From Liolophura sinensis (lineage: Eukaryota > Mollusca > Polyplacophora > Chitonida > Chitonidae): a stretch of 64,000 bases of DNA. Below are positions 37,332 to 51,094 of the stretch, piece by piece. The notes beneath the pieces were generated by a model. It was given only the letters and a program-made list of their open reading frames with translations, was not told the origin of the DNA and made no database searches. The stretch's first letter is position 1, and every line of letters starts with the position of its first letter. Made by a program: the position numbers and the translations under genes. The stretch is from NCBI RefSeq assembly GCF_032854445.1, contig NC_088296.1, positions 310,001-374,000 of the forward strand. Direction: 5' to 3'.

Positions 37332-37430
37332 GGGCCGTGGATCAGTTGGTTAGCGCGCTAGAGTAGCGTAATGACCGAGTAGCCTCTCGCCAATGCGGCC
37401 GCTGTGAGTTTAAGTTCAGCTGATGCTGGC
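37332..37430 (+). mobile_element. SINE head truncated by a deletion in unit B
   Basis: Matches the first half of the SINE at 7004-7206 up to 'gatgctggct', then jumps to sequence equivalent to A 7467 and onward through a short 'cattcc' repeat. About 350 bp present in A is missing. Confidence 0.7.
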
Positions 37431-38205
37431 TTCTTTCCATTCCTTCCATTCTTTGCGACTACTTGTTACTAATACAACACTTACGACACTTTACATGAGA
37501 AAGTTTTTTTCATACCAGGGGAAACTAAGTGTGCAGCACGAGTTGGAGAACTAAGAGGGATGTACTCAGGGGTTTTAGAATACTTTGGAAAATTGACTGA
37601 CTTAATTTACTTGTAAACCATATGTGTGACATTCATCTAGATATCAGAATTTAGTCCAGTACCTAGACCCTTGTTACCTCCCCTGTTCCAACAATATAAT
37701 GTCCAGTATTGACTACCTGCATTCCAAAACTTGCAACTAAAGATATTTTCTAGGCAGTGGCGCTACATTCAAAATTCAAGGCATCTAGGACAGCGCAATC
37801 GCTTGGGAATTCTCCTGTCAGAAGCAATACTGTGCTAAGACATCACATGTCCTCCTATCGTTTTCACTGTGGGGGAATCCCGTCTAGGTTTGACACGAGA
37901 CGGATATGTAGGCCTACGTGGACATGGTTGTAAACACAACTATGACAACCCTATAAGATGTTATTGAAGATATTTTCCTTCTTTGGGTAGGAAATATTTC
38001 CCAAAATGAGAGATTGTCCGTGTCAAACATTTTTATATACGACTTCCTAGCAGAACTTTTTTAGACCTCACCACAGTCTAATTTAGACCTCACCATAGAA
38101 CGATAAAAATTTAATAAAATAGATATTCAGCACTCCACTCGGTGCTAGACACGACCTTGATTATATCGAGAGCCTTTGTACATTTAGCTTTAAGTATTTT
38201 TATAC

Positions 38206-38331
38206 TTATTTATTTATTTAATTGGTGTTTTACGCCATACTCTAGAATATTTCACTTATACGACGGCGAGCAGCAATATAGTGGGTGAAAACCGGCAAAA
38301 CTCAGGGGAAACCCCTAACCGTCCGCAGGTT
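38206..38331 (-). mobile_element. Nested SINE in LINE, unit B
   Basis: The same insertion as 8875-8998. Flanking duplications are 'ttaagtatttttatac' and 'ttaagtatatttatat', each now with one mutation. Confidence 0.8.
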
Positions 38332-38339
38332 AAGTATAT

Positions 38340-39990
38340 TTATATGTGGTCTACAAGATAATTTATTATCCAATATTATACTCCAAGATTTACTTTCACC
38401 AACAATTTTAATCTGTTTACCACAAAATTTCGATCGGGTTCAAGATGAAATTTCCGTTTGTTATAAAAATGCATACCAACGATTTTAATCTAAAACCGTT
38501 TTCAATTGGCCATTTCTCGATTTTATTCAGACAAAGCCAAAACTGACGTTCAATATTATTCATATTTTTAGCTCGGTAGCATATAAGGAAGTCATCAACA
38601 TATAAACAACCCTCTGTGCCCGATGTTAAGGTTTTTCCTAAGTTAATTATTTTTATGCTGAACAGAGCTGGTGATAAAATACTGCCCTGGGGTACACCAT
38701 TTCCTGCTTATTCGAGTCGGAAAGAGTAGACTCACCTGAACCTGAAACTGACGATCAGATAAAAATTCTGATATGAACATCGGTTATCGACATTTAAGAC
38801 CCATATCAGCAAGGTCTTTTAAAATACCACATTTCCATGTGGTGTCGTAGGCCTTGTTCAAGGTCGGAAAATATCGACACCACATGTTCATTATTGATAA
38901 AACCACGAAAAAAGGTTTTGAATCGAACAAGGTAATCCATAGTAGATCTACCTTGCCGAAAACCACACTGTATATTAGATATTAAATTGTTGGTTTCAAG
39001 AAACCAAACAAGTCTATCATTAATCATCCGTTCCATAGTCTTACAGACACAGCTGGTAAGAGGTATGGGACGGTAATTAGACGGATCAGTATGATCCTTA
39101 CCCGGTTTGGCAGCCGGGATGATACACGCCTTCCTCCATGGGGGTTGAAAATTATCAGTTATCCAAATATCATAAGACAGTCCAAGAGAGTCTCAAGTGG
39201 ATCAGGCGGTAAATGGTTCAGAAACTTATAATATACGTTATCAGGGCCACGCGCAGTATCGTGTGCCAGTAATGCAATTTTAAATTCAGCGACAGTAAAA
39301 GGACGATTATAATTTCTAAATTTTTAGCAGAAATTTCTCCTTCTGGTTTTTAATATGCTGGAATTCTGAAGTATAATTCTCAGAAAAAGATTTGTTGGAA
39401 ATTGTCTCTGCTAATTTATATCAGATGGAAAGGTTAATATATTATCTTCATCTTTTATAAGCTAGAGTTTTGCTTTATTATGCTTGCCCTTAAGTTTCTG
39501 AACCTTGTTCCAGACCTTACTCATGGGTGTTTTTGACGTAGTGTCCGAAAGAAAGTTCTGGCAAAAAGATCGTCTCTTGGACTTGAGGAATCGACGAGCT
39601 TTAGCTCTAAAACTACGAACCTGGTTTAAATTATTATCAGTAGAACAATGATTAAATCTGCGTTCAGCCTTTTTCCGGCCCTCGAGGACTTTACGACATT
39701 CATTGTGGTACGAGGGTTTACTTTTGGACTTGTATTTGTCGAGGTCTTAGATATACTTCTATCGGCAGCTCATAAAACAAGCTCATTAAATTTTATGGTA
39801 GGGTCATCTGCTGCACTGAGAATCTCTGGAGTGATATTAGCCTCGCAGATCATGTCAAAATGTGATCCAATCTGCTTTATCGAACGTCCTCCTATCTACG
39901 TGTTCTAAAGAAGTAGAAGTGATATGTTTTAGGATAAGAGGAAAATGGTCACTACCACGAAGCTCACTAGCACTTTCCAAGAAAAATCAA
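38340..39990 (-). mobile_element. LINE fragment, unit B (EN end to RT)
   Basis: Counterpart of the minus-strand LINE at 8060-10650. EN end GSDHFPLIL is near 39945. RT motif YVDD is at 38591-38602, and the palm start reads TMERMINDRLVWFLETNNL (about 39000-39036). The RNase H part and tail seen in A were removed by a deletion at about 38035. Stops and frameshifts abound. Confidence 0.78.
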
Positions 39991-39999
39991 GGAGAAGTG

Positions 40000-40565
40000 A
40001 TTAAATTAATGAAAGGACGTAATATAATAAATTGCACGCTATTCGCCCTGTCATTGGCTATAATTCTTATACACATGGTAAGTTTTGTAGAGATCAAGTA
40101 GTTTTAACCAGATGCCGTATTGGACCTTCGCGTTTGACACACAGTTATATTCTTGATAGGAGCAGTGCTCCCGAGTGTCTTGATGAGATGCTCAATACGG
40201 CATGAAACATATCTTAGTTGACTGTGTAGGCTTAGCTCATGTTCTAGAAAAGTTCTGCACAGTCAACACTATATTCAATTCATTTGACAGGATTGCGGGT
40301 GATGCTACCATTAAAAATTTCAAGGCCATTGGCCTATATCGCAAAATATATTTTTTATTCTAAACCGTTGTGTGATTTACCAGTTTTAACGAGGTTTGTT
40401 TTCTTTTAACTGCTTTTAACCATGTTGATCTTTTTGCTTCTATTTTGAATCTTCCCATAATCTTGAAAACCATTCATTGCCTCCGAGTGTAAACATGTCA
40501 TCGCCATGGCATTTCTGCAAAATTGCAGAAGGGCCGTTCAGTCATAATCACTTACTCATTTATTT
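40000..40565 (+). mobile_element. LINE 3' end, unit B
   Basis: Counterpart of 10660-11235, with LHAIRPVIGYN and VVLTRCRIGPS followed by decayed frames and the same 3' tail. Confidence 0.65.
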
Positions 40566-41289
40566 AGTGTGGTCTTTTTGTAATAATAGAAAACGTCCCG
40601 TTGTTGACACTATAAACCCTCACAGTTAACATCATATCCCCGCGTAGCAAAAATCATAGTCTTACAAAGACACTAAAAACCTCTTCAACAATCACCAGCC
40701 CCTCCCCCCCCCCCGTAAACATCACTCACCCATTTTACAAATAATCGCATTGGTACTGGTAAAATGTGCACAAATGGTGACAGTACAAATTGCGCTAACG
40801 TGATTGCGCATTTTGTAACAAACTCGTTCTTAAATGAATTAAGCGTCATTGATACCAGTCATGACATCTGTCAGGTTAGCTTTGTTCATCGTTAGATGAA
40901 ATTTTCCAGTGTCTTCTTGAATGAAATAAGTTATCAAGAAAACACACCATCAGAGTTGCAATTTGTAATAATTATTGCAAAAAAGTTTCAAATATTAATA
41001 ATTATTAGAAATTGCCTTTTGTTACAAATTGCGTCAGTGTCTGAAACGCAAATTGTAACAACGGAATATGTAACAAATCTATTCCTAAAGAAAGTTATCG
41101 TCACTACTCTCAGTCATGATATCTGTCAGGATAGGCTGGGTCATCTTTAGGTTTTCCAGTGTCTTCTTAAAACAAATAAGTTATTATAAAAACCCACACT
41201 AAAAGTTGCAATTTGTAATAATTTATTATTAAATAAAATTTAAATGACTTATACAGAAGAAAGCATATAGGGAAACCAGGAATAAGATG

Positions 41290-42165
41290 GAGAAGAAACA
41301 AAGTGCACCCGAGAAGATACAACTCATGTAATATGTGACCCCAGGGTCAGGAAGAAACGAAACTGTCCACAACTGAGGTTACACAAATCAGGTAGCCTAA
41401 CATTTGGATCAGGTGTAAGAGAGGAAACGCACCACAGCAGAGAAGATGGGTACTTGTACCATGTAATGTGTGAATCAGGTGTCATCCAGAAAGGAAACCC
41501 ATCACACGTTGAAAGATACACGTTAGCGCCCAGTATTACATGTAGAAAGAGATAAAAACCAGCTCTCCTGAGAAGTTAAACATCAGGTAAATATGAGGTT
41601 CCGGAATTAAAGAGAGAGGAAAACCATCTCTCCTGAGAAAATACACATCAGGTAATGTGTGAACCCGGTATTAGGGAGATGGGAAATCCATCTCTGCTGA
41701 GAAGATACACATCAGGTAATGTGTGAACCCGGTATTAGAGAGACAGGAAAACCAGCCGTCCTGAAAAGTCACACATCAGGTAATTTCACCCAGCTCCCTT
41801 GAGAAGATAGACATGAGTTAATGTGTGAACCCGGTATTAGAGAGGAAAACCGGTTCTCCAGAGAAAATACACACCAGTTAATGTGTTGACCAGGTATTAC
41901 AGAGAGAGGAAAACCAGCTCTCCAGAGAAGATACAAATCAGTTAATGTGTGGGCCCGGTGATAGAAAGAGAGGAAAACCAGCTCCCTCGAGTAGATACAC
42001 ATCAGTTAATGTGTGAACCCGGTATTAGAAAGAAAAACCAGCCCTCCTAAGAAGATACACATCAGTTAATGTGTGCGCCCGATGATAAAAAGAGAGGACA
42101 ACAAGCTCCCCTAAAAAGATACGCATCAGTTAATGTCAGGGCTCGGTATTAGAAAGAGAGGAAGC
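41290..42165. repeat. Tandem repeat, unit about 60-63 bp (copy B)
   Basis: The same family as 12000-12940, with different gains and losses of units. For example, the B array holds a 'cacgttagcgcccagtatta' variant near 41520 that A lacks. Confidence 0.85.
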
Positions 42166-44715
42166 CCAACACTACTGATAACATACCCATGAGATAACTT
42201 GAATATGCTGAATATGAAATTGGTATACGTAAAAAAATTGTGTAACAACACCACATACGGTTCATGATTTTAAGTGTGTTTTATTACCTTTCACTGAGAC
42301 TAACTCAACCAACCATTTAAACGAGAATTATATAATACATAACCATTCATTTTTATTTAGCGTATATCTCTGAAGTTGGAACACAAAGGACAGAAAGTGA
42401 CAAAGTATCACATAATCATATATGTAGATGAATGCAAATACAACCGACAAAAAAAGTACAGCAAACAGATGAAATGGCGCATTGCGCTAATAGATGACCT
42501 CATAATCCTGACCACAGGTTGTCATAGCTACATCAGGGCCTAATAGTGATCACGCCGCTTGTTAAGGTAAATTAGGTACAATATAATTAAAGACGTACGG
42601 TATGGAGAGTAAAACCAGAACAGCGACAACAGTATGATAGCTGCCAAATAGTCACACGTAACCGGCGGAATACGGTCTCTTGTCGATTTACCTCAGTTTG
42701 GGTTTCATTCCAACTGTTCATGTAAATATATAAACCGTAGCGATGTACACTTCCCCTAGCATCATGGCTTAAGCAGAACTGAATTTTATAAAATGCAGTA
42801 ATGTTAATTGCAATATATTAGAAGTCCCTGATGTAGAATTACCCAAAGCCAGACTTTCACATTTCCAAAGTTCAGCCATCAAAAATGATTTTCCAGCTGA
42901 TTTTAGATGGACACATTGTTTTGGGTTTGAACATACATGTATAGGGACTTAGAATCAAAAACACCCTGACAAACTCACACATTGCAACATATCAAGCGTT
43001 TGGATACATGAGCTGTAAATCAAGTTGGAGACGAATGGTGGTCTTTGAGGTTAACTTAAAATGGAACTATCTACCCATTCTGTAGAGCACACATAGTAAT
43101 ACGAGCCATTACTAGTTGGCTGTGAGTGTCTTACAGGCAAAAATGTCAGGGTGTATATTATACATGTCAATATACTTTAAGCACGTGTAGATCTACAGCT
43201 CTGCCTGATGCTGCTTAAACACAAGAAGGAGATAGCTCATGTTGTAGTTATTTATACATGTATGCAATAAAAGAGAATCAACGTAAATACATGTACAACG
43301 GAATTGATCAGGTTTATCACTTAAAAATTCTGGACAGGCTTATTTACATCAAATTTGAAAACAAAAACCAAAGAAAAGCGGTGTAACAACTATACACTAA
43401 TCAGTTCGCCAAACTAAGCACATCCATGTCAAACACGATCTATATTCTGAACGACGTTCTTAAACAACTAACTTACAGCATACGTGTAATCAACGTATAT
43501 ACATGTATTGAGAAAAGCATATACTAGCAATACATCTAAAACATATCATTTCCACTGGGCGAAATCATCACGATGTCATCATATATAATCACCAGACACG
43601 GTGTATTACTTACATGATATCGATCTACCTGGGCAGTGAATACAATGTGCAGTAATGCGTATTATCTTACATCACAGCACTTACAAGGAAATCTCCTTGA
43701 AAGGAAATATTGATAATTGATAATATAAATACTTAGCATCCTTCCTCACATTGCTTACATACTAAAAAAAGAGTTTAGTTTTTAAACACATTTCTGTTAG
43801 AGTTTTGAAACAAGTATTGGTTTTTATTCATGAAAGAAACATGTTAAGCAGCTAAGAGATGTGTTTATTATGGTAAACACATCGGATATTTACTTAGTAA
43901 TGAGGTCGATATATTAGGAAAAAGACATTTTTTTATATATTTTTTTTAATAAACAAATGTTTACATTGTGTTCTGACAGCTGATAAACATCACAAAATGT
44001 TTAATATTGTGAACATGTGACATGTTTATAATACTCCAATGCAAAATACTGTTGATGTATTTACTCAAACTATGGCCAGGTACATGTAGTGACAATTTGT
44101 TAGTAAAGGCTAAGTTTCAATAAACAAATTTAAAAAAAGCTAAACATACAGGAAACAATGATATCAAGATTTGAGTTATTTAACTGGTGTTTTAGGCCAT
44201 ACATACTTATACGACAGCTGCCAGCATTATGGTGGGAAGACACTTTTTAAAGTTTTCAAATTAGAGATCAGATTCAGGTATTTTACCTCAAACAAAATGA
44301 TGACTACAAAATTACAATTTTTTGTCCAAAAAAAAAGGTTTACAAAATAAATATAAGACTTTGTCTCACCCAATATATACTTGCCACTCATTGTACAAAT
44401 ATTGTCCAACAAAAGAGCATGGATAAATGTAGCTTTTTCCTTGATTATTCAAAGATTACTGCCCATCAGAATGTCGTTTTCTAGGCTGTGGGAATGGAAC
44501 CCAAATGTACACTGACTGATACTTCTTGGGGCTGAATTTGTGAAGTGTGAGCACATACAAAAATCAGCTGAAAATTACTCAAACTGTAAACAAAATACTG
44601 CATGCACTTACAAATTTACAACTTTAATTTATCTATAATTGATACAGCCATTAGCTTAGGGTTTTGAGATTGTTTTTCACCAACATAAAAGTGAAAACAG
44701 TGTAATAAATGTTAC

Positions 44716-44950
44716 ACTCAGGTACATCCCTCTAGACAATAGCATATACCTGAGCTATACCTCCACCTATACCTCAGATACACCTCAGCCATCATCTTTT
44801 TACCAACCATAGTACCTCAGGTTCACCTTCAATACACCTCACATACATGTTGGCCTACAACCCCAAGTACATGTATACCTCAGACACGCTATCAGATATG
44901 TCCTACCTCAAGGGTACACCTCATTTGTGCCTCAAGTATACTCCCAGTAC
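44716..44950. repeat. Low-complexity 'acctcag' repeat (copy B)
   Basis: Counterpart of 15175-15428 with small length differences. Confidence 0.6.
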
Positions 44951-45149
44951 ACCTTATGGGTTATACATGCGCTATTCGGGCAATTGTGTCCAAGATATGC
45001 CTCCGAAATGAAGTGTGAACAAGCGCTGATAAAACTGAAAAAAACTGCCACAAAGACACACTTTAAATTTCTGCACTGCATCCTGTTAAATTATATCAGA
45101 ATCTGTTTTGGATAGAACTAAAAACCCTCTGCCCAGTGTTATTACCCAC

Positions 45150-46640
45150 CCCATGAAGGTTATCAAGGTAAGAAGATGTCATGACTTCAACTCCAGCAAG
45201 GTATGCCATGGTACCACATGGAAGTTTAGTAGGGGATATATATTTTTGAGGTGAATTTGACAAATTTACTACATAAATAGTGAAGGAAAATCAAAAAAAA
45301 AAAAAAAAATCAAAAATCCCAATTTTGCCTGATCACCTTTATTGTGATAAGGTCAAGTTGTGCGTATCTTAACTGGACTACTTTTTGGTATTTACCATGG
45401 GTTATCCCCAACCATTACAACCCCAACCCTATCTACCCACCACCCCCATCCCCACCCTGTTAATTATGCAAAATTTCACCCTCATACTTATCAGGCTTGT
45501 ACTTCCAAATTTTATTTACACAGGTGAGTGTAATATATTGCATTTATTTGACCAGGACTGTATCAAGTCACAACCATATATATATATTTAGACGTAGCAA
45601 GTTATTTTTATCACATATTCTGAAACACCTACATACATGTATGACACATAGTGTACAATGCACGATTATGTGTTTCAATTTTGTTATGTGCAAAGTGACT
45701 TTACAACATTAAATATGCTAATGCTGTGTTTCAAATAGGTCTGAAAGTTGATCTGCTTCTCACGTTTGATGAAATTTGACTAAATGTGCTGTCTGGGCAA
45801 CAATAATAATAAAAAGTTGTTCAGTTTTTTGTAATTCATTTCTACAGGTACAAGTGGGGATAGGCTTAGTAATTCCTACATAACTTCTGCGCAGCTGAGT
45901 AGAGGTGGTACAATTTTACAATCTAAGGACAACACTTGTTGCATTTTAATGTAATACAGGGTAAATGTTCATTTCTGCAAATTTTCTTTTTGACAGAAAA
46001 GAAATAGAAACCCCATTCTCCACAAAACATCCTATCCCAAACTCTTACGTGTAGAGTATCAACCCAGGTGGGCTACTACAGACAGCCCTGAACTTTGACT
46101 TTTGCCATTGGACATGTAAGATTTTGGTTATAGTGCCAAATTCATATAAAGATATTACTAACAAAAAATTTTAAAACTTGTCCTTTTTGTAGGTTAAAAA
46201 TGCGCAATTCAGGAAATTCGGTCCAAGACTTGCCTCCGAACTGAAGAAGGAGGACTGATTGAATAAAACTGACACAGAGGCATTTAAGTTATTCATACAC
46301 TATCAATTTCTGCTGTGCTACTTTGCATCTAACATGTCAAAATAAAATACATCAGAGGTTTAATTGTTTTGGATAGAACTGAAAACTTCCCCCCTGCCAC
46401 AGTTATTACCCACCTCACTGGAAGTTACCAAGGTAAGAAAATGTTATGACTTCACTTTCAACCACTACAGCTAAAAAAGTGGTAGCTGAGAATATTGTAG
46501 GCAAAAGTACAAGCTGCATGTAGAGGTACGGCAAGGTACCATGCGAAAGTTAGGGTATATATATTTTTCACGTTGAAGATTTAATACATAATCATTAAGG
46601 AAAATCAACGCTCCGGTCTAAGCTAAAAGGGTAAGACATA
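45150..46640. other. Anonymous duplicated DNA, unit B
   Basis: Counterpart of 15640-17150. Contains a long A-run near 45293-45309, a C-rich stretch near 45437-45459, and the right arm of the diverged local duplicate at about 46190-46570. No gene is seen. Confidence 0.45.
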
Positions 46641-47100
46641 TTTCTCTCATTTAGTTTTTTTCTTAGGAATTGAAGTTACATAACACAACAAAAATTACTA
46701 CATGTACCATGTTGACAATATGTATTGTCATGTATAAACTGTGGCCCGTTTTGCTTAGTGACACTCCTGATTATGCTAATTTACAAGTCGCCATCACTAA
46801 AAAATATAACTACCCAGTCATTATCCATATGTATTTTGTTTGGAAGAAAACTGACACTGATGTTCAGGACAAGTGAAACAGACTGTGTATAACTACACCA
46901 AGATGTAAGCTTGTGACAGATCACTGACCACTTTGCAGAAGAAGCTATACATACTGAATTAGCCACATTGCTCACATTAACTAAAACATCAATACACAAA
47001 CTGGTCTGTCTTTTTTTTTTTTTTTTTAAACCTAACAAAACAGTCTCCTTCAACACATGATAACATGATGGAAAAATTGTAATAAAAAATTACCTGATGG

Positions 47101-47693
47101 TCAGTAAGTGCTTATCATATCACAGAGAACTGGAGGCAGAGTTGCAGAGTCACCCGTTATCAGACGAGCAGACACAGACACAGATCCAGACACAGATCCA
47201 GACCTGACATAAAACCCAACCCATGGCACGAGAGGCTGTGTGACGATAACATCACTGACAGTGCCTATTACCTGGTTGTTGTCACAGTCCAGGACTGTCA
47301 GTGTGTGGTCATCACAGTCCAGGTACACACCCAGGTGATGAGGTCGTGTGTAACGTCTGTCCTGTAGATAGCCAGGTTTGATCTCACCACCACTGTGACT
47401 ATAACACTTGACCTCATCACCACAGTACTCCATCTCAATGTACCAGGAGTTACGGCCACGGTCTGTCTCCTCACTCACATCACAGCTCTCCTGTGTCACT
47501 CCTACACGACAGTAACAGCCATGTGAACAGGTGATGTGTATCTCCCAGTAGTACCTGCCCGTCTGGTAACGCCGGTCTGTCACAGCTCTCCTCCACCTCA
47601 ACACCCTGGACAAGTCCTCAGCCTTCACCACACAGCCGCTGTCAGTAATTCTCAGCTCACTGTCGTCTGTCTCTGTGAATCTCAGCGTCGGCT
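47101..47693 (-). pseudogene. TRIM copy B exon 6: SPRY domain
   Basis: SPRY exon with stop TGA at 47101-47103. It is 593 bp against 572 in copy A. An imperfect 12-bp repeat ('cacagatccaga') expands a Ser/Gly/Val stretch near 47165-47205. Loop residues after GVTQES and after NSWYIEM are very different from copy A, while core strands are the same. Confidence 0.87.
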
Positions 47694-48490
47694 CTGCAAA
47701 AACACAACAGAAGCAGCATAAACAACAGCAAACCATAAACACACGCTGTAAGACTGAGGTGTAAATACCTGTACACCTACCGTGGTTTTACTTGCTCAAC
47801 ACAATCTCTTGAAATAAAATGACATATATTTTTGACATTAATGTAATTTATATACAGATCTCTGTCATTTTCAGCCAGTTTAAAAGAGTTGAGCTTCGAC
47901 AAGAACTGTATCCATCACTAAATGACGGGTACGACATAGACATAGACTAAGTACTGGGTTAAAATACAGGCTTTTAGCGGTCTAAGTTGTTTAAAACTTA
48001 TCACTTACAACAAGAATAATACCTTCCTCTATCCAGCCATTGGTTTTAGTTGTCAGTTATGGCACATTTGAACACTCAATTCACTATCAAGCTGCAGTAG
48101 GCCTGTTGTCATTCGTGGAGTACCGAAGCCGTCTGTGTAATAAGGGAGGTAACTCGCCACACATAACTTACCAAGTGACTTTCATTGTCACAATACCCCC
48201 AAAGACTATTTAATCCACCAGAAGTAGTCAGCTAAATTTTCTTCAATTTGCCATTTTTTTTAAAGATACCTAAATATTTAAATATTAACAACAAACTTAT
48301 ATTGAGGGAGGAAGGACATGTAAACCTCATACTCTTATACATGGAATCTATATCCTTTAACATTAATAATGAAACAGATATGAGAGCATTTTTTCTCTTT
48401 TTCCTCACTTTGAAATAAGTGTTTGACTACATTTGAATCTAGGAAATAATGGCGAATTTTTACTTGAATACATGTGTTAGTAATAATTAG

Positions 48491-48731
48491 GGGGCCTCCG
48501 TGGTTCAGTTGGTTAGCGCGCTAGCGCAGCGTAATGAAACAGAAGGCTCTTACCATGCAATGCGATCGCTGTGAGTTCAAGTCCAGCTCATGCTGGCCTC
48601 CTCTTCCGCCGTTCGTATAAAGGTCTTTCAGCAACCTGCAGATGGTCGTGGGTTTCCACCGGGCTATGCCCAGTTTCCTCCCACCATAATGCTTGCCACC
48701 GTCGTCTAAGTGAAATATTCTTGAGTACGGC
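48491..48731 (+). mobile_element. Full-length tRNA-derived SINE in TRIM intron (copy B)
   Basis: Ortholocus of the SINE at 19011-19252. Box A 'tggttcagttgg' is at 48501-48512 and box B 'gagttcaagtcc' at 48573-48584. Shared position shows the insertion predates the duplication. The head here is closer to a consensus tRNA promoter than in copy A. Confidence 0.88.
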
Positions 48732-49002
48732 GTAAAGCACAAAAAATTGGGTGCAACATGTTATCTGTCCTGCTCTAAGAGTGTACACCTGCTCTTGTAC
48801 ACATGGAGTAAACATCACCCAGACACCACAGAATACACAAACACCACTCCTGATCTAACATTACACGCGCTGATTTGTAAATACAAGGCAGGAACTGATG
48901 GCTTCACTACCATCTGTTCTGATCTAATTTTGCAGCTGCTGATATATAATTCTGCTATGTACCTTCCTCTTTTTGTGACTTCTGGGCCAACTATACATTA
49001 AT

Positions 49003-50615
49003 CTGAATCTCGTGTGCACATCCTACTGTATACCTCACATTAGCCTGTGTCGTCTGTGCCCACCCTACTGTGTACCTCACATTAGCCTGTGTCTTCTGTG
49101 CCCACCCTACTGTGTACCTCACATTAGTCTGTGTCGTCTGTGCACATCCTACCCTATACCTCACATTAGTCTGTGTCGTCTGTGCCCACCCTACTGTGTA
49201 CCTCACATTAGTCTGTGTCGTCTGTGCACATCCTACTGTATATCTCACATTAGCCTGTGTCTTCTGTGCACATCCTACTGTATATCTCACATTAGCCTGT
49301 GTCTTCTGTGCACATCCTACTGTATACCTCACATTAGTCTGTGTCGTCTGTGCCCACCCTACTGTATGCCTCACATTAGTCTGTGTCGTCTGTGCCACCC
49401 TACTGTATACCTCACATTAGCCTGTGTCGTCTGTGCCCACCCTACTGTATACCTCACATTAGTCTGTGTCGTCTGTGCCACCCTACTGTATACCTCACAT
49501 TAGTCTGTGTCGTCTGTGCCCACCCTACTGTATAGATTACCTCACATTAGCCTGTGTCTTCTGTGCACACCCTACGGTGTACCTCACATTAGTCTGTGTC
49601 GTCTGTGCCCACCCTACTGTATACCTCACATTAGTCTGTGTCGTCTGTGCCACCCTACTGTATACCTCACATTAGTCTGTGTCGTCTGTGCCCACCCTAC
49701 TGTATTGCCTACCTCACATTAGCCTGTGTCTTCTGTGCACACCCTACTGTATACCTCACATTAGTCTGTGTCGTCTGTGCCACCCTACTGTATACCTCAC
49801 ATTAGTCTGTGTCATCTGTGCACACCCTACTGTATACCTCACCTTAGTCTGTGTCTCCTGTGCACATCCTACTGTATAACTCACATTAGCCTTTGTCTTC
49901 TGTGCACACTCTACCGTATACCTCGCATTAGCCTGTGTCTTCTGTGCACACCCTACTGTATACCTCGTATTAGCCTGTGTCTTCTGGGCACACCCTACGG
50001 TATACCTCACCTTAGCCTGTGTCTTCTGTGGACACCTTAGTGTATACCTCACATTAGCCTGTGTCGTCTTTGCACATACTACTGTATAACTCACATTAGC
50101 CTGTGTCTTCTGTGCACACCCTACTGTATAACTCACATTAGCCTGTGTCTTATGTGCATACACTACTGTATAACTCACATTAGCCTGTGTCTTCTGTGCA
50201 CATCCTACTGTATACCTCACATTAGCCTGTGTCTTCTGTGCACACCCTACTGTATAACTCACCTTAACCTGTGTCTTCTGTGCCCACCCTACTGTATATC
50301 TCACATTAGCCTGTGTCTTCTGTGCACATCCTACTGTATAACTCACATTAGCCTGTGTCTAATATGGACACCTTACTGTATACCTCACATTAGCCTGTGT
50401 CTTCTGTGCATATCCTAGTGTACACCTCGCATTACCCTGTGTCTTCTGTGCACACCCTACTGTATATCTCACATTAGCCTGTGTCTTCTGTGCACATGCT
50501 TCTGTGTATCTCAAATTAGCCTCTGTCATCTGGGCAAACCATACTGTATATCTGAGAATAATTTGTATATTCCGGGCACACACTACTGTATACCTCACAT
50601 TAGTTAGCATCCTTT
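49003..50615. repeat. 42-bp minisatellite in TRIM last intron (copy B)
   Basis: The same repeat as copy A but longer, about 38 units. The left half is dominated by a 'gtgtcgtctgtgcccaccct' variant, with 41-bp units ('ctgtgccaccctactg') and insertions ('tatagattacctc', 'tattgcctacctc'). These form a higher-order pattern of several units. The right half resembles the A-type units. Confidence 0.93.
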
Positions 50616-50906
50616 TACCCACCCTATCTCTTGCCTAACATTAATGTGTATGGTTTATACTATCTGTACTTTTTGCAAACTCTTCTCACTTTCGTCTCTC
50701 TTGGAATACTGTTCATTTTCTTGGCACGCCACGGACATATCGGTTTTGTTTTCTTAACAGAGTCTATCGTGTGTTTTGCAGGTACACAGCCGTTCGCCCT
50801 CTCCATTTTTGTCTGTGTCTTCGATGCACACACTAATGTAAACCCTTCAGTCCTTTATGTCGTCTAAGCACACCCTACTGTATGCCTTTTATACATAAGA
50901 ACTTAC

Positions 50907-51094
50907 TTGTAACACGTAGGAGAGATATTTGTCCACCGACTGCTGCTTCTAAGTCCTGGCGTTCTTGCATTGTCTCTTTTACAGTCACCTGTCTAGGAAC
51001 AACTTGGTCATGTTGTACAGAAGCTAGAAGCTTCTGTCTGCTGACCTCATGTTTCTCCAGATCTACTCTTATTCCATTCAGCTGGTCATCAGTT
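50907..51094 (-). pseudogene. TRIM copy B exon 5
   Basis: 188 bp, acceptor 'tctcgcag', donor 'gtaagt'. Differences from A include Ala to Val in the IRADL segment and Cys to Arg in QECQD. Confidence 0.82.
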
